From positions 124,001 through 188,000 of the forward strand of contig CANNZV010000514.1 in assembly GCA_947561585.1 (NCBI GenBank): 64,000 nt of DNA, read 5' to 3'. Each line of letters starts with the position of its first letter. The stretch's first letter is position 1. This document shows, one piece after another, positions 12,134-24,984 of this stretch. Position numbers and translations under genes: made by a program. The notes beneath the pieces are model-generated. The model had not been told where the DNA came from. It worked only from the letters and a program-made list of their open reading frames with translations, and did no database searches. The stretch is from Caprella mutica. Its lineage: Eukaryota > Arthropoda > Malacostraca > Amphipoda > Caprellidae.

Positions 12134-12910
12134 AGCACATCTAAGTGTGTTATAATAACTCACATCAGTCCCAAAACGACACACATATCAGATGGAGAAT
12201 ATGAATAACGACGACACACTTTTTGAGATAGATATCATTTTGTGTGTCACACTAACTCACCAAAAGTGAGTGACACACTAACAGTGACGAAGAAAATTTA
12301 GATATTGATGTGTCCAAATGACACATTTTTATAAATTTGAGAGCTGCCAGTGAAAAGAGGAGAGTGTCGCTGTGACACATTTTGGTGTGTCAAAAAATAG
12401 AACTTGGAGTCTAAAAATTGACACAGCAATTTCTTGCTAATTTGTATAGATGTGTCGCTATGACACGCTATAGTAGACACATCAAGACACTTTAATTTGG
12501 TTTGAATAAACACTTTATAAATTGGCTTGGTTAAAGACAGTAATTAAATAGCAATGACATTAGACCTGCCTCACTTCCTTCCTCATTGCTACAATAAAAA
12601 CAATAATAAGAACAATAATAAGATAAACATGCTTAATAACAGAGCTACATAAGCAATGAGCAGCTGACGATTATTGTAAAATAGAGTGAGAAATGAAGGC
12701 AATTATTGCTTTCAAAAATTAATTTAATTTAGGGTTAAATAAATTATTGTTAATATTAGTCATTAAAGGAGAAAATGAACGAATATTATAATAAAGAATT
12801 GTGTTTCAAGTTCATAATGACTTGTGGTTTAAAAATATGTTTAAGCTACAAAATTTATATAATTTGTAAACTTTTATATTGTTTTTATTTTTCATCAATT
12901 GGTGATGAAT
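12134..12910. other. Non-coding stretch with degenerate GTGTGTCAC/TGTGACAC motifs
   Basis: From about 12,185 to 12,490 the motif GACACAC/GTGTGTC recurs irregularly in both orientations (for example TTTTGTGTGTCACACTAAC and TCGCTGTGACACATTTTGG). This suggests a decayed inverted or tandem repeat. The rest is plain AT-rich DNA. Confidence 0.45.
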
Positions 12911-14036
12911 CCATAGTGTAACTCACCAATCACTCACTGCTCACCAATCACTCACTGCTCACCACTCACTCATTACTCACCACTCACTCATTACTCACCA
13001 CTCACTCACTACTCACTCACTACTCACCATTCACTCACTACTCACCATTCACTCACTACTCACTCACTACTCACCATTCACTCACTACTCACCATTCACT
13101 CACTACTCACCACTCACTCACTACTCACCATTCACTCACTACTCACTCACTACTTACCACTCACTGCTCACTGCTCACCATTCACTCACTGCTCAACACT
13201 CACTCACTCACTGCTTACCATTCACTCACTCACTACTCACCACTCACTCACTACTCACCACTCACTCACTACTCACCATTCACTCACCACTCACTGCTCA
13301 GTGCTCACCACTCACTCACTCACTGCTTACCATTCACTCACTCACTGCTCACTCTCAGTGCTCACCACTCACTCACTACTCACCATTCACTCACTACTCA
13401 CCATTCACTCACTACTCACCACTCACTCACTACTCACCATTCACTCACTACTCACTGCTCAGTGCTCACCACTCACTCACTCAGTGCTCACCACTCACTC
13501 ACTACTCACCATTCACTCACTACTCACCATTCACTCACTACTCACCATTCACTCACTACTCACCATTCACTCACTACTCACTGCTCAGTGCTCACCACTC
13601 ACACACTGCTTACCATTCACTCACTCAGTGCTCACCACTCACTCACTACTCACCATTCACTCACTACTCACCATTCACTCACTACTCACCATTCACTCAC
13701 TACTCACCATTCATTCACTACTCACCACTCACTCACTACTCACCATTCACTCACTGCTCACCACTCACTCACTGCTTACCATTCACTCACTCACTACTCA
13801 CCACTCACTCACCATTCACTCACTACTCACCATTCACTGCTCAGTGCTCACCATTCACTCACTACTCACCATTCACTGCTCAGTGCTCACCATTCACTCA
13901 CTACTCACCACTCACTCACTACTCACCACTCACTCACTACTCACTACTCACTCACTACTCACCACTCACTCACTACTCACCACTCACTCACTACTCACCA
14001 CTCACTCACTACTCACCACTCACTCACCATAGTGTA
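12911..14036. repeat. 18-bp CACTCACTACTCAC-type array flanked by a 10-bp direct repeat
   Basis: Units of about 18 bp (CATTCACTCACTACTCAC) and shorter variants run from about 12,921 to 14,026, with a recurring longer pattern containing CTGCTCAGTGCTCACC. The 10-bp sequence CCATAGTGTA occurs immediately before the array (12,911-12,920) and immediately after it (14,027-14,036). This is what a target-site duplication would look like, although no inverted ends are visible. The long open frames (for example 13,301-14,032) are repeat artefacts. Confidence 0.93.
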
Positions 14037-14429
14037 CTCACTTTCCCTCACTATTTACTTTGGGTATCTTTTTGCCATTACGTATGTACGCACACACTGA
14101 CCATGACCTTACGCACACACACACAAACACGCACACCAAATGTATAAATACGTACACAACATCACATTTTATATTGTTATATATCTAATAACCATTGATA
14201 ATATAATAAATTAACAACAATGATAAATATACGATTGCAATTATTTAGTGTTTATTTCTATTAATATATAAATTGACGATAGTGGTCAAAGATACAGGCT
14301 GTGTGCTACTTTTAATGAACTACTTTTTGTGTTTTCTTTTCGAGTGTATAATAATAAAGGAAGTAGTGACATTATTGTAAAGAAAAAAAACTAGGATAAG
14401 AAAGAAGAAAACGAGAAATTATGTTTAAT

Positions 14430-15301
14430 TGTATTTGTAACACTTCAAACAATATCAATAACAGTTCTAACACTTTAAACAATATCAATAACAGTTCTAA
14501 CACTTCAAACATTCTCAACAACAGTTCTAACACTTCAAACAATCTCAACAACAGTTCTAACACTTCAATTAATCTCAACAACAGTTCTAACACTTCAAAC
14601 AATCTCAACAACAGTTCTAACAATTCAAACAATCTCAACAACAGTTCTAACACTTCAATCAATATCAACAACAGTTCTAACACTTCAAACAATCTCAACA
14701 ACAGTTCTAACGTTTCAAACATTCTCAACAACAGTTCTAACACTTCAAACAATCTCAACAACAGTTCTAACACTTCAATTAATATCAACAACAGTTCTAA
14801 CACTTCAAACAATCTCAACAACAGTTCTAACACTTCAAACAATCTCAACAACAGTTCTAACAATTCAAACAATCTCAACAACAGTTCTAACACTTCAATC
14901 AATATCAACAACAGTTCTAACACTTCAAACAATCTCAACAACAGTTCTAACACTTCAATCAATCTCAACAACAGTTCTAACACTTCAAACAATCTCAACA
15001 ACAGTTCTAACACTTCAAACAATCTCAACAACAGTTCTAACACTTCAAATAATCTCAACAACGGTTCTAACACTTCAAACAATCTCAACAACGGTTCTAA
15101 CACTTCAAACAATATCAATAACAGTTCTAACACTTTAAACAATATCAACAACAGTTCTAACACTTCAAACAATATCAATAACAGTTCTAACACTTTAAAC
15201 AATATCAACAACAGTTCTAACACTTCGAACAATCTCAACAACAGTTCTAACACTTCAAACAATCTCAACAACAGTTCTAACACTTCAAACAATCTCAACA
15301 A
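14430..15301. repeat. 30-bp minisatellite, ~29 copies
   Basis: Copies of a 30-bp unit (AACAGTTCTAACACTTCAAA then CAATCTCAAC). Because the period is a multiple of 3 and lacks stops, both strands carry long open frames: Asn/Ser-rich on plus (14,421-15,392) and Leu-rich on minus. Unit differences mostly change the encoded residue (Asn-Asn-Leu to Asn-Asn-Ile, Thr to Val, Ser to Gly), so there is no sign of protein-level selection. Confidence 0.96.
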
Positions 15302-15427
15302 TTGTACAGAAAGAAACCGTCACGATGGTTTTTTTAGCGCACATCAAGTGTCACGCTCACATGACCAGCAGAAAGAAAAAATAATTAAATGAAATGAATG
15401 AGGTTAATGAATGAAAAAAAGAAAACA

Positions 15428-15830
15428 ACTAGTGACTAGTGATGGTTACTAGTGGTGGTAACAACTAGTAACTAGTGGTGGTAACAACTAGTAACTAGTG
15501 GTGGTACCAACTAGTAACTAGTGATGGTAACAACTAATAACTAGTGGTGGTAACAACTAGTAACTAGTGGTGGTAACAACTAGTAGCTAGTGGTGGTAAC
15601 AACTAGTAACTAGTGATGGTAACAACTAGTAACTAGTGGTGGTAACAACTAGTAACTAGTGGTGGTAACAACTAGTAACTAGTGGTGGTAACAACTAGTA
15701 ACTAGTGATGATAACAACTAGTAACTAGTGGTGGTAACAACTAGTAACTAGTGATGGTAACAACTGGTAACTAGTGATGGTAACAACTAGTAACTAGTGG
15801 TGGTAACAACTAGTAACTACTAACTAGTGG
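15428..15830. repeat. 23-bp ACTAGT minisatellite, ~17 copies
   Basis: Copies of AACTAGTAACTAGTGGTGGT plus AAC, with GTGATGG variants. Each unit contains two ACTAGT palindromes. A loose stretch of similar TAACTAG words is found at 30,785-30,865. Confidence 0.95.
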
Positions 15831-16436
15831 GAATAAGTAAAAAAATTCATAACAATTTTTAATTAAAATAATATTTGGTATTACTAATGACACAATCTAA
15901 TTTCTTGTAACAAAATACCACTAATTTTGTTATAATTTTATCGCAATTCATTTGGTTACGGAAGCAATCGTACAAATTACACAGAAAAATAAAACTAGAC
16001 CACTCAAATTGTTTATAATCTGTTCCTTAATTAATCTCCTTGAAACAATAGAAAGGTTGGCAGTGTCATTAAATTATTAGGGACTTAGTTAGCTTCCTAA
16101 TATTTTTATATCCTTATATTTAATAATTCATTTAAAATTATTACTCTACACTTAATTTTTTATAATAATCAGAATGAATTAGTTTTCAAAGAACAAACGA
16201 TGGTCATTAGAAAGCACTAATTAAATTTTTAGTGCATGAATTATTTTAATTATTGTTGAAAATGTCTAGTTAATTTGTAGGAATAATTAGAAAGGAAAAC
16301 CATGGAAATGATTACAGTAAACCTTGAAAAATATTGAAAATTTAACCACAAATTTAAATTTGGCTCGTGTAATTAGAATTTATTACCGTGTAAATATGGA
16401 CGTGTAATTATTAACGAGTACAATTTATAATAATGA
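15831..16436. other. Non-coding AT-rich stretch
   Basis: Nothing was recognised. It lies inside the proposed intron, between the ACTAGT array and the SINE-like fragment. Confidence 0.5.
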
Positions 16437-16775
16437 ATGCAGAAAAGCTACTCCGTGAATGCAGTCACTTACCAAGGAATGTGATGAAAAGGGACACAAG
16501 CAGCACCGGTGGCTGCACTCACGGATGAAAGAGGAAAATGAAGAGGTGATAGTAAATGAAGCCTACGAGCCTACCTAACACAAAATCTAAGACCTCGTAG
16601 TTGAAGAGCTTAACCCTAGCGCTATCCTCTAAAACTGCAAGTGGCGTTAACAAATGATAAACATGGTAAAAATAAAAACGAGGTAATCAATTATTCAAAT
16701 TACAACAGTTTGGGGCCTAAGGGTCCTTCTCTTCCATTCACCACAGACAGCTTCAGGATAGAGCCCCTGGTTGCT
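16437..16775 (+). mobile_element. SINE-like retroposon, 5'-truncated copy
   Basis: From ATGCAGAAAAGCTACTCCGT onward this matches the copies at 48,828-49,297 and 57,900-58,276, including GCACCGGTGGCTGCACTCAC, AAGACCTCGTAGTTGAAGAG-type sequence and a 3' tail TTCAGGATAGAGCCCCTGG shared with the 48.8-kb copy. The 5' part (the TTTAACGTCTGCTTCGG region) is absent. Truncation at the 5' end is usual for retroposons. Confidence 0.75.
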
Positions 16776-17349
16776 TCAGAGGGTTACCTCAGTAATGGTT
16801 AGATTGCATGGCATATGCCATATGGCATGCGTTGATATTGGGAAATGCCACTTCCAATAGCCTTATTATAGGGACAAGTAATATAGAATCTACCACCTGG
16901 AAAATTCTATTATTGCCATTATTATAATAACAATGTAATGCTTCTATTTCAAGAAATGATGTAATTTACTGAAAATGAAGAGTGCAGTGAATGTATATTA
17001 ATTATAATTGATATTTATGGATAGAATAATAAAGAAGAAGAAAATGGCCAGGTATTTAATGATCTTTTCAAAACAAATAAATTGTAGTTAGTAAAAATAT
17101 AGAGGAATAATTTTTTTGAATTGAATAAAAAACACTTGAAGTTACGTAATTCCTTGCTTATTTTTATAAGTAATATAGCGAATCTAATCCTATACATTCA
17201 ATTAATTAAAGTAATCTATTAGATTTAGAAAATATCAAATATGAAAGATTCCTCATTTTCTTGTGGGAACGTGACACAAACAAACAGTCAAATATTTAGA
17301 AAATAAACTAGCAGTGGTTTGCCTTGAAAAAACAGCAGTGATAAAAACT
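16776..17349. other. Non-coding AT-rich stretch
   Basis: No gene recognised. A small palindrome GGCATATGCCATATGGCATG lies near 16,810-16,830. Confidence 0.5.
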
Positions 17350-18170
17350 CATAGTCATTAGGGCTAACTAATAGGTGATACTATAGTGATAGTCATTAGG
17401 GGTAACTAATAGGTGATACTATAGTGATAGTCATTAGGGGTAACTAATAGGTGATACTATAGTGATAGTCATTAGGGGTGACTAATAGGTGATACTATAG
17501 TGATAGTCATTAGGGGTAACTAATAGGTGATACTATAGTGATAGTCATTAGGGGTAACTAATAGGTGATACTATAGTGATAGTCATTAGGGGTAACTAAT
17601 AGGTGATACAAAAGTGATAGTCATTAGGGGTAACTAATAGGTGATACTATAGTGATAGTCATTAGGGGTAACTAATAGGTGATACAAAAGTGATAGTCAT
17701 TAGGGGTAACTAATAGGTGATACTATAGTGATAGTCATTAGGGGTAACTAATAGGTGATACAATTGTGATAGTCATTAGGGGTAACTAATAGGTGATACA
17801 ATAGTGATAGTCATTAGGGGTAACTAATAGGTGATACAATAGTGATAGTCATTAGGGGTAACTAATAGGTGATACAAAAGTGATAGTCATTAGGGATAAC
17901 TTATAGGTGATACTATAGTGATAGTCATTAGGGGTAACTAATAGGTGATACGATAGTGATAGTCATAAGGGGTAACTAATAGGTGATACGATAGTGATAG
18001 TCATTAGGGGTAACTAATGGGTGATAGAAATCATTAGGGATATTTAATAGGTGATGCAACTAATAGGGAATATCTAATAGGTGATACAAGTCATTAGGGG
18101 TAACTAATAGGTGATAGAAATCATTAGGGGTATCTAATAGATACTAACAAACATAGGGCATCTATTAGGC
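17350..18170. repeat. 38-bp minisatellite, ~21 copies
   Basis: Copies of a 38-bp unit (GATAGTCATTAGGGGTAACT then AATAGGTGATACTATAGT) with ACAAAAGT, ACAATAGT and ACGATAGT variants. Units decay and shorten after about 18,010. Confidence 0.96.
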
Positions 18171-18416
18171 AACATATATCATTAGGGATATAGTTTATAA
18201 ATATTTTAATAACAATGTTCATTGCAACCACACTAGTATATAATGTAGTCCATTGATATTATTGAGTGGCACAGTAATTATTTACCATACCAATTGACTC
18301 TAAGAATATCCATGTGATTTCTGTTACTCTTTGCTAGGCATCACTCACCTCATGGCAATCACTGTGAAGAATAACTTCATTAAATTATTGAGGAGTTTCT
18401 TCATTATGGGGATATA

Positions 18417-18561
18417 GGGTAAGTTATGAATTATCAGTTAGTTGCACATCTTCGGTCATATAAAAAAATGATATACTAATTATTACTTTATTTTAATTAT
18501 TGTAAAAAAAATTCTCATATGACCGAAGATGTGAAACCGACCGATAATTCGTAACTTACCC
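18417..18561. mobile_element. 145-bp palindromic MITE
   Basis: Arms of about 48 bp are inverted copies of each other (left GGGTAAGTTATGAATTATC then CACATCTTCGGTCATAT; right the reverse complement with few differences), separated by about 50 bp of AT-rich spacer. No clear target duplication is visible. It could fold into a long hairpin. Confidence 0.7.
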
Positions 18562-19149
18562 AACAGTGGCTAAGAGAATAGATATTGTTCTGAAAGGGGG
18601 GCCAATAGGGGGGGGGGGTACTGGACCCCCTTACCGAGGGAGAAACTAATGGTAAATGTTCGATGCCACTCCATTTATTTTCCATTGGGTAGTAGTATTT
18701 GATTTACTCTGAAGTGTTGGTTAGAAATAAGTGACATGGGAACTGATGTAATGAAATGGAGTCAATTAATGAATAATGGAAACACTTCACATAAATTATT
18801 GGCAATCAGTTGAAAAAGAATCATTAACCAAAAAATTATAACGACATCATCATTCAAACATGATAGTATTGAAATTTGTGATGAACAGCAAGGTTTTAAA
18901 CATACATGTAATTTTTATATGAATATTAACAATGAATAAAGAATATACTTCTAGACCACCTCTCAATAAAATAGCCATTAGTTCAGTTGACATTATCCAT
19001 AGTTGCTGTAAAACATTCTGCTGTGAACATAGAATGCGTCAAACATTAGAAAGTGACTGCCTGAACTAATTACCCCTTAAAAACATTAATAGATTCGATG
19101 ACATTACATCACATTTCACTTTCATTGGAGACAATTCACGCTTGTACAG
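18562..19149. other. Non-coding stretch
   Basis: It contains a nine-G run near 18,610 inside GGGGGGGGGTACTGGACCCC. No exon or known repeat was seen. Confidence 0.5.
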
Positions 19150-22100
19150 CCCCGCTAATTAACCTATTACCTTACTTATTGCTTGTACAACCCCTACAGT
19201 TAACATCCTACCTTACTTATTGCTTGTACAACCCCTATAGTTAACATCTTACCTTACTTATTGCTTGTACAACCCCTATAGTTAACATCTTACCTTACTT
19301 ATTGCTTGTACAACTCCTATAGTTAACATCTTACCTTACTTATTGCTTGTACAACTCCTATAGTTAACATCTTACCTTACTTATTGCTTGTACAACTCCT
19401 ATAGTTAACATCTTACCTTACTTATTGCTTGTACAACTCCTATAGTTAACATCTTACCTTACTTATTGCTTGTACAACTCCTATAGTTAACATCTTACCT
19501 TACTTATTGCTTGTACAACCCCTATAGTTAACATCTTACCTTACTTATTGCTTGTACAACTCCTATAGTTAACATCTTACCTTACTTATTGCTTGTACAA
19601 CTCCTATAGTTAACATCTTACCTTACTTATTGCTTGTACAACTCCTATAGTTAACATCTTACCTTACTTATTGCTTGTACAACTCCTATAGTTAACATCT
19701 TACCTTACTTATTGCTTGTACAACTCCTATAGTTAACATCTTACCTTACTTATTGCTTGTACAACTCCTATAGTTAACATCTTACCTTACTTATTGCTTG
19801 TACAACTCCTATAGTTAACATCTTACCTTACTTATTGCTTGTACAACTCCTATAGTTAACATCTTACCTTACTTATTGCTTGTACAACTCCTATAGTTAA
19901 CATCTTACCTTACTTATTGCTTGTACAACTCCTATAGTTAACATCTTACCTTACTTATTGCTTGTACAACTCCTATAGTTAACATCTTACCTTACTTATT
20001 GCTTGTACAACTCCTATAGTTAACATCTTGCCTTACTTATTGCTTGTACAACTCCTATAGTTAACATCTTACCTTACTTATTGCTTGTACAACTCCTATA
20101 GTTAACATCTTACCTTACTTATTGCTTGTACAACTCCTATAGTTAACATCTTACCTTACTTATTGCTTGTACAACCCCTATAGTTAACATCTTACCTTAC
20201 TTATTGCTTGTACAACTCCTATAGTTAACATCTTACCTTACTTATTGCTTGTACAACTCCTATAGTTAACATCTTACCTTACTTATTGCTTGTACAACCC
20301 CTATAGTTAACATCTTACCTTACTTATTGCTTGTACAACTCCTATAGTTAACATCTTACCTTACTTATTGCTTGTACAACTCCTATAGTTAACATCTTAC
20401 CTTACTTATTGCTTGTACAACTCCTATAGTTAACATCTTACCTTACTTATTGCTTGTACAACTCCTATAGTTAACATCTTACCTTACTTATTGCTTGTAC
20501 AACTCCTATAGTTAACATCTTACCTTACTTATTGCTTGTACAACTCCTATAGTTAACATCTTACCTTACTTATTGCTTGTACAACTCCTATAGTTAACAT
20601 CTTACCTTACTTATTGCTTGTACAACTCCTATAGTTAACATCTTACCTTACTTATTGCTTGTACAACTCCTATAGTTAACATCTTACCTTACTTATTGCT
20701 TGTACAACTCCTATAGTTAACATCTTACCTTACTTATTGCTTGTACAACTCCTATAGTTAACATCTTACCTTACTTATTGCTTGTACAACTCCTATAGTT
20801 AACATCTTGCCTTACTTATTGCTTATACAACTCCTATAGTTAACATCTTACCTTACTTATTGCTTGTACAACTCCTATAGTTAACATCTTACCTTACTTA
20901 TTGCTTGTACAACTCCTATAGTTAACATCTTACCTTACTTATTGCTTGTACAACTCCTATAGTTAACATCTTACCTTACTTATTGCTTGTACAACTCCTA
21001 TAGTTAACATCTTACCTTACTTATTGCTTGTACATCTCCTATAGTTAACATCTTACCTTACTTATTGCTTGTACAACTCCTATAGTTAACATCTTACCTT
21101 ACTTATTGCTTGTACAACTCCTATAGTTAACATCTTACCTTACTTATTGCTTGTACAACTCCTATAGTTAACATCTTACCTTACTTATTGCTTGTACAAC
21201 TCCTATAGTTAACATCTTACCTTACTTATTGCTTGTACAACTCCTATAGTTAACATCTTACCTTACTTATTGCTTGTACAACTCCTATAGTTAACATCTT
21301 ACCTTACTTATTGCTTGTACAACTCCTATAGTTAACATCTTGCCTTACTTATTGCTTGTACAACTCCTATAGTTAACATCTTACCTTACTTATTGCTTGT
21401 ACAACTCCTATAGTTAACATCTTACCTTACTTATTGCTTGTACAACTCCTATAGTTAACATCTTACCTTACTTATTGCTTGTACAACCCCTATAGTTAAC
21501 ATCTTACCTTACTTATTGCTTGTACAACTCCTATAGTTAACATCTTACCTTACTTATTGCTTGTACAACTCCTATAGTTAACATCTTACCTTACTTATTG
21601 CTTGTACAACCCCTATAGTTAACATCTTACCTTACTTATTGCTTGTACAACTCCTATAGTTAACATCTTACCTTACTTATTGCTTGTACAACTCCTATAG
21701 TTAACATCTTACCTTACTTATTGCTTGTACAACTCCTATAGTTAACATCTTACCTTACTTATTGCTTGTACAACTCCTATAGTTAACATCTTACCTTACT
21801 TATTGCTTGTACAACTCCTATAGTTAACATCTTACCTTACTTATTGCTTGTACAACTCCTATAGTTAACATCTTACCTTACTTATTGCTTGTACAACTCC
21901 TATAGTTAACATCTTACCTTACTTATTGCTTGTACAACTCCTATAGTTAACATCTTACCTTACTTATTGCTTGTACAACTCCTATAGTTAACATCTTACC
22001 TTACTTATTGCTTGTACAACTCCTATAGTTAACATCTTACCTTACTTATTGCTTGTACAACTCCTATAGTTAACATCTTACCTTACTTATTGCTTGTACA

Positions 22101-22467
22101 ACTCCTATAGTTAACATCTTGCCTTACTTATTGCTTATACAACTCCTATAGTTAACATCTTACCTTACTTATTGCTTGTACAACTCCTATAGTTAACATC
22201 TTACCTTACTCATTGCTTGTACAACTCCTATAGTTAACATCTTACCTTACTTATTGCTTGTACAACTCCTATAGTTAACATCTTACCTTACTCATTGCTT
22301 GTACAACTCCTATAGTTAACATCTTGCCTTACTTATTGCTTGTACAACTCCTATAGTTAACATCTTACCTTACTTATTGCTTGTACAACCCCTATAGTTA
22401 ACATCTTACCTTACTTATTGCTTGTACAACTCCTATAGTTAACATCTTACCTTACTTATTGCTTTAC
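19150..22467. repeat. 41-bp satellite-like array, ~81 copies, with 1,312-bp higher-order period
   Basis: A very homogeneous 41-bp unit (TTGCTTGTACAACTCCTATA then GTTAACATCTTACCTTACTTA) fills 3.3 kb. The rare double variant (CTTGCCTTAC with GCTTATACAAC) occurs at 20,809 and 22,121, exactly 1,312 bp (32 units) apart. The paired CCCCTATAG variants near 20,175/20,297 recur near 21,487/21,610, also 1,312 bp on. This shows block duplication of 32 monomers. Each unit holds a GTTAAC palindrome. It abuts a different 12-bp array at 22,545. Confidence 0.98.
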
Positions 22468-22544
22468 AGGTGATACGAACAATAATTATTGTACCTTAGC
22501 ATTCGTCTTCGATTACAATTAGCATTAATTAAGCAGAAAATAAA

Positions 22545-23415
22545 AGTTGCATTAACAGTTGCATTAACAGTTGCACTAACAGTTGCACTAACAGTTGCAC
22601 TAACAGTTGCATTAACAGTTAGACTAACAGTTGCAATAACAGTTGCATTAACAGTTGCATTAACAGTTGGCCTAACAGTTGCATTAACAGTTGGACTAAC
22701 AGTTGCACTAACAGTTGCACTAACAGTTGCATTAACAGTTGGACTAACAGTTGGACTAACAGTTGCATTAACAGTTGCACTAACAGTTGCATTAACAGTT
22801 GCACTAACAGTTGCACTAACAGTTGCACTAACAGCGGCACTAACAGTTGCACTAACAGTTGCATTAACAGTTGCATTAACAGTTGCATTAACAGTTGCAT
22901 TAACAGTAGCACTAACAGTTGCACTATCAGTTGCACTATCAGTTGCATTTACAGTTGCACTAACAGTTGCATTAACAGTTGGACTAACAGTTGGACTAAC
23001 AGTTGCATTAACAGTTGCACTAATAGTTGCACTATCAGTTGCACTATCAGTTGCACTAACAGTTGCACTAACAGTTGCATTAACAGTTGGACTAACAGTT
23101 GGACTAACAGTTGCATTAACAGTTGCACTAACAGTTGCATTAACAGTTGCACTAACAGTTGCACTAACAGTTGCACTAACAGCGGCACTAACAGTTGCAC
23201 TAACAGTTGCATTAACAGTTGCATTAACAGTTGCATTAACAGTAGCACTAACAGTTGCACTAACAGTTGCACTAACAGTTGCATTAACAGTTGCACTAAC
23301 AGATGCATTAACAGTTGCACTAACAGTTGCATTAACAGTTGCACTAACAGTTGCACTAACAGTTGCATTAACAGTTGCACTAACAGATGCATTAACAGTT
23401 GCACTAACAGTTTCA
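22545..23415. repeat. 12-bp minisatellite, ~72 copies
   Basis: Copies of GTTGCATTAACA and GTTGCACTAACA, with GTTGGACTAACA variants arranged in recurring blocks. The period gives open frames on both strands (Ala-Leu-Thr-Val repeats on plus, 22,489-23,442), which are artefacts. Confidence 0.97.
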
Positions 23416-24717
23416 GTAAATCTCTATCAGATAAACTTTTAAGTTTTTTCATTAATAATATTACTATTTATAAATGTTTAGGCCTTTTAAGAGTTTATTT
23501 CATAATATTTCATTTTTACAGTATTACTAAAAAATGAATAATATTAGATAACTATAACATTTCCTTAGTAATTAAAGACTGGCCTTCATTTAAAATATCT
23601 AATTATTTCAAACTACATCAAAATGTTGAAAGCGTTAAAACTGTTAACCATCACAACATACACGGAAGGCTTCACCAAGCTGTATTAAACCCCCTGCTTC
23701 CTATAGTGCCATGGTAAGTCTTCACCACACTGCACTATAGGTACACACACGCGGAAACAGTTCCTGTTGAAGGTGTGATGACCGCTAAACTATGGTAAAT
23801 AAATGAAAAAGAGGAGGCAATAAAAATAAAATAGCAGGCCTGCCTACGTGAAAAAATGATAATAAAAGAGTGATAAAATATGCTAATAAAAGAGTGATAA
23901 AATATGCTAATAAAAAGTGAAATAGTGATAAAATATGCAAATAAAAGAGTGAAAGTGACAAAAAAGGCTAAATAATATTTATTGTAGCAATTTATTTTCT
24001 TCGTTTCAATAACAAGAACTTCACTTTGAATAATATTGACGATGTATTACAAGTATTTTTCATTGATATAGAATAACCAATGCATATTGAATAGTGATTT
24101 CTACAGCAATATTATGTATAATAGTGATTTCTACAGCAAATATCATGTATAACATACCTATAAGCAACAAATATATTCCATTCATTCCCCCTTTAGAATA
24201 TAGTAAAGTAGTTCTAATTATTTCTACATTAGTAACTATCAGTTGGTTGGCATACATTATATAACAAATTTACTCTCATTTTCATTATTTAAACATTTAT
24301 AACATTGTTAAGTTAATCTACACGTACATTTAAAACAATTGTTTCACTCGTACACTAACGTATATATAATAAATAAATGCATATCTGTCGGAAATAAAGC
24401 AGACATAGTTATTTTTTATCAGCTGATTATATTACACATATAAACAAGCGAATATAACAGACAGGTAATGTGTACTTTTCTATTGTTATTATAATACATG
24501 AACACAGTTATTTAACATGATGACGTTCACTATGTTTATTTATAATAAATATTTAAAAAAATATATACTAAACGTTACAATGTTTTTTGTCAAAAAAGCA
24601 AAAAATAAAGGTTTTCCGCACACAGGAAATGATGTTAATTACATACACAAACAAATGTACATGTATATATAATATAATGACAGTTATTTAAATACTTCTT
24701 TATCTATTTATTCTTAC
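23416..24717. other. Non-coding AT-rich stretch
   Basis: It holds about four degenerate copies of a 23-bp unit with AAAGAGTGATAAAATATGCT (23,855-23,960). Nothing else was recognised. Confidence 0.5.
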
Positions 24718-24984
24718 TCGAGTCAGCTGTGAGCTTCCTTCCATCGCAAGTTACGTCTTTTTTTACGTAACTTAATTCACTTTTACTAAATTCAGCACTG
24801 ACGACTTTCAGACTCGAACCAAAGTTCCAACTCTCAGAAAACTGACGGTCGAAAACCCTGCAGCAAAATATGCATTTCGACCAGTGAAAAGAAGATTCGA
24901 CATCTTCCGTTTCTACGACAGTCGGGTAGAATAAATATGGTTCGAATGACCATATCACCCCCATAGTAAAGGCATTTTTACCTA
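24718..24984 (-). CDS. Candidate internal exon, unrecognised
   Basis: An 89-codon minus-strand open block is less AT-rich than its flanks. It has a possible acceptor (TTATTTTTACAG, AG at 24,986-24,985) and a good donor (TCGA then GTAAGA, GT at 24,717-24,716). The length (267 bp) is a multiple of 3. The peptide includes GVIWSFEPYLFYPTVVETED and KCIFCCRVFDRQF, and no domain was recognised. An in-frame ATG lies at 24,964. Its phase (two leading bases) does not fit directly after the start exon at 36,704-36,789, so it would need another exon or belong elsewhere. It may be a chance ORF. Confidence 0.25.

Noticed and set aside
13301..14100. Long THSLLTTHS-type ORFs
   Set aside because: Repeat translation of the CACTC array. 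Two frames are open simultaneously.
14421..15392. 323-codon Asn/Ser-rich plus-strand ORF and 309-codon Leu-rich minus-strand ORF
   Set aside because: Both arise from a 30-bp stop-free unit. Differences between units change the residue as often as expected without selection, and there is no unique coding sequence on either side.
19150..22467. CRISPR-like regular repeat
   Set aside because: Units are directly tandem with no unique spacers, and the organism is a eukaryote.
22489..23442. 317-codon ALTV-repeat ORF and minus-strand Leu/Gln ORFs
   Set aside because: A 12-bp repeat keeps several frames open at once. No splice sites or non-repeat coding context.
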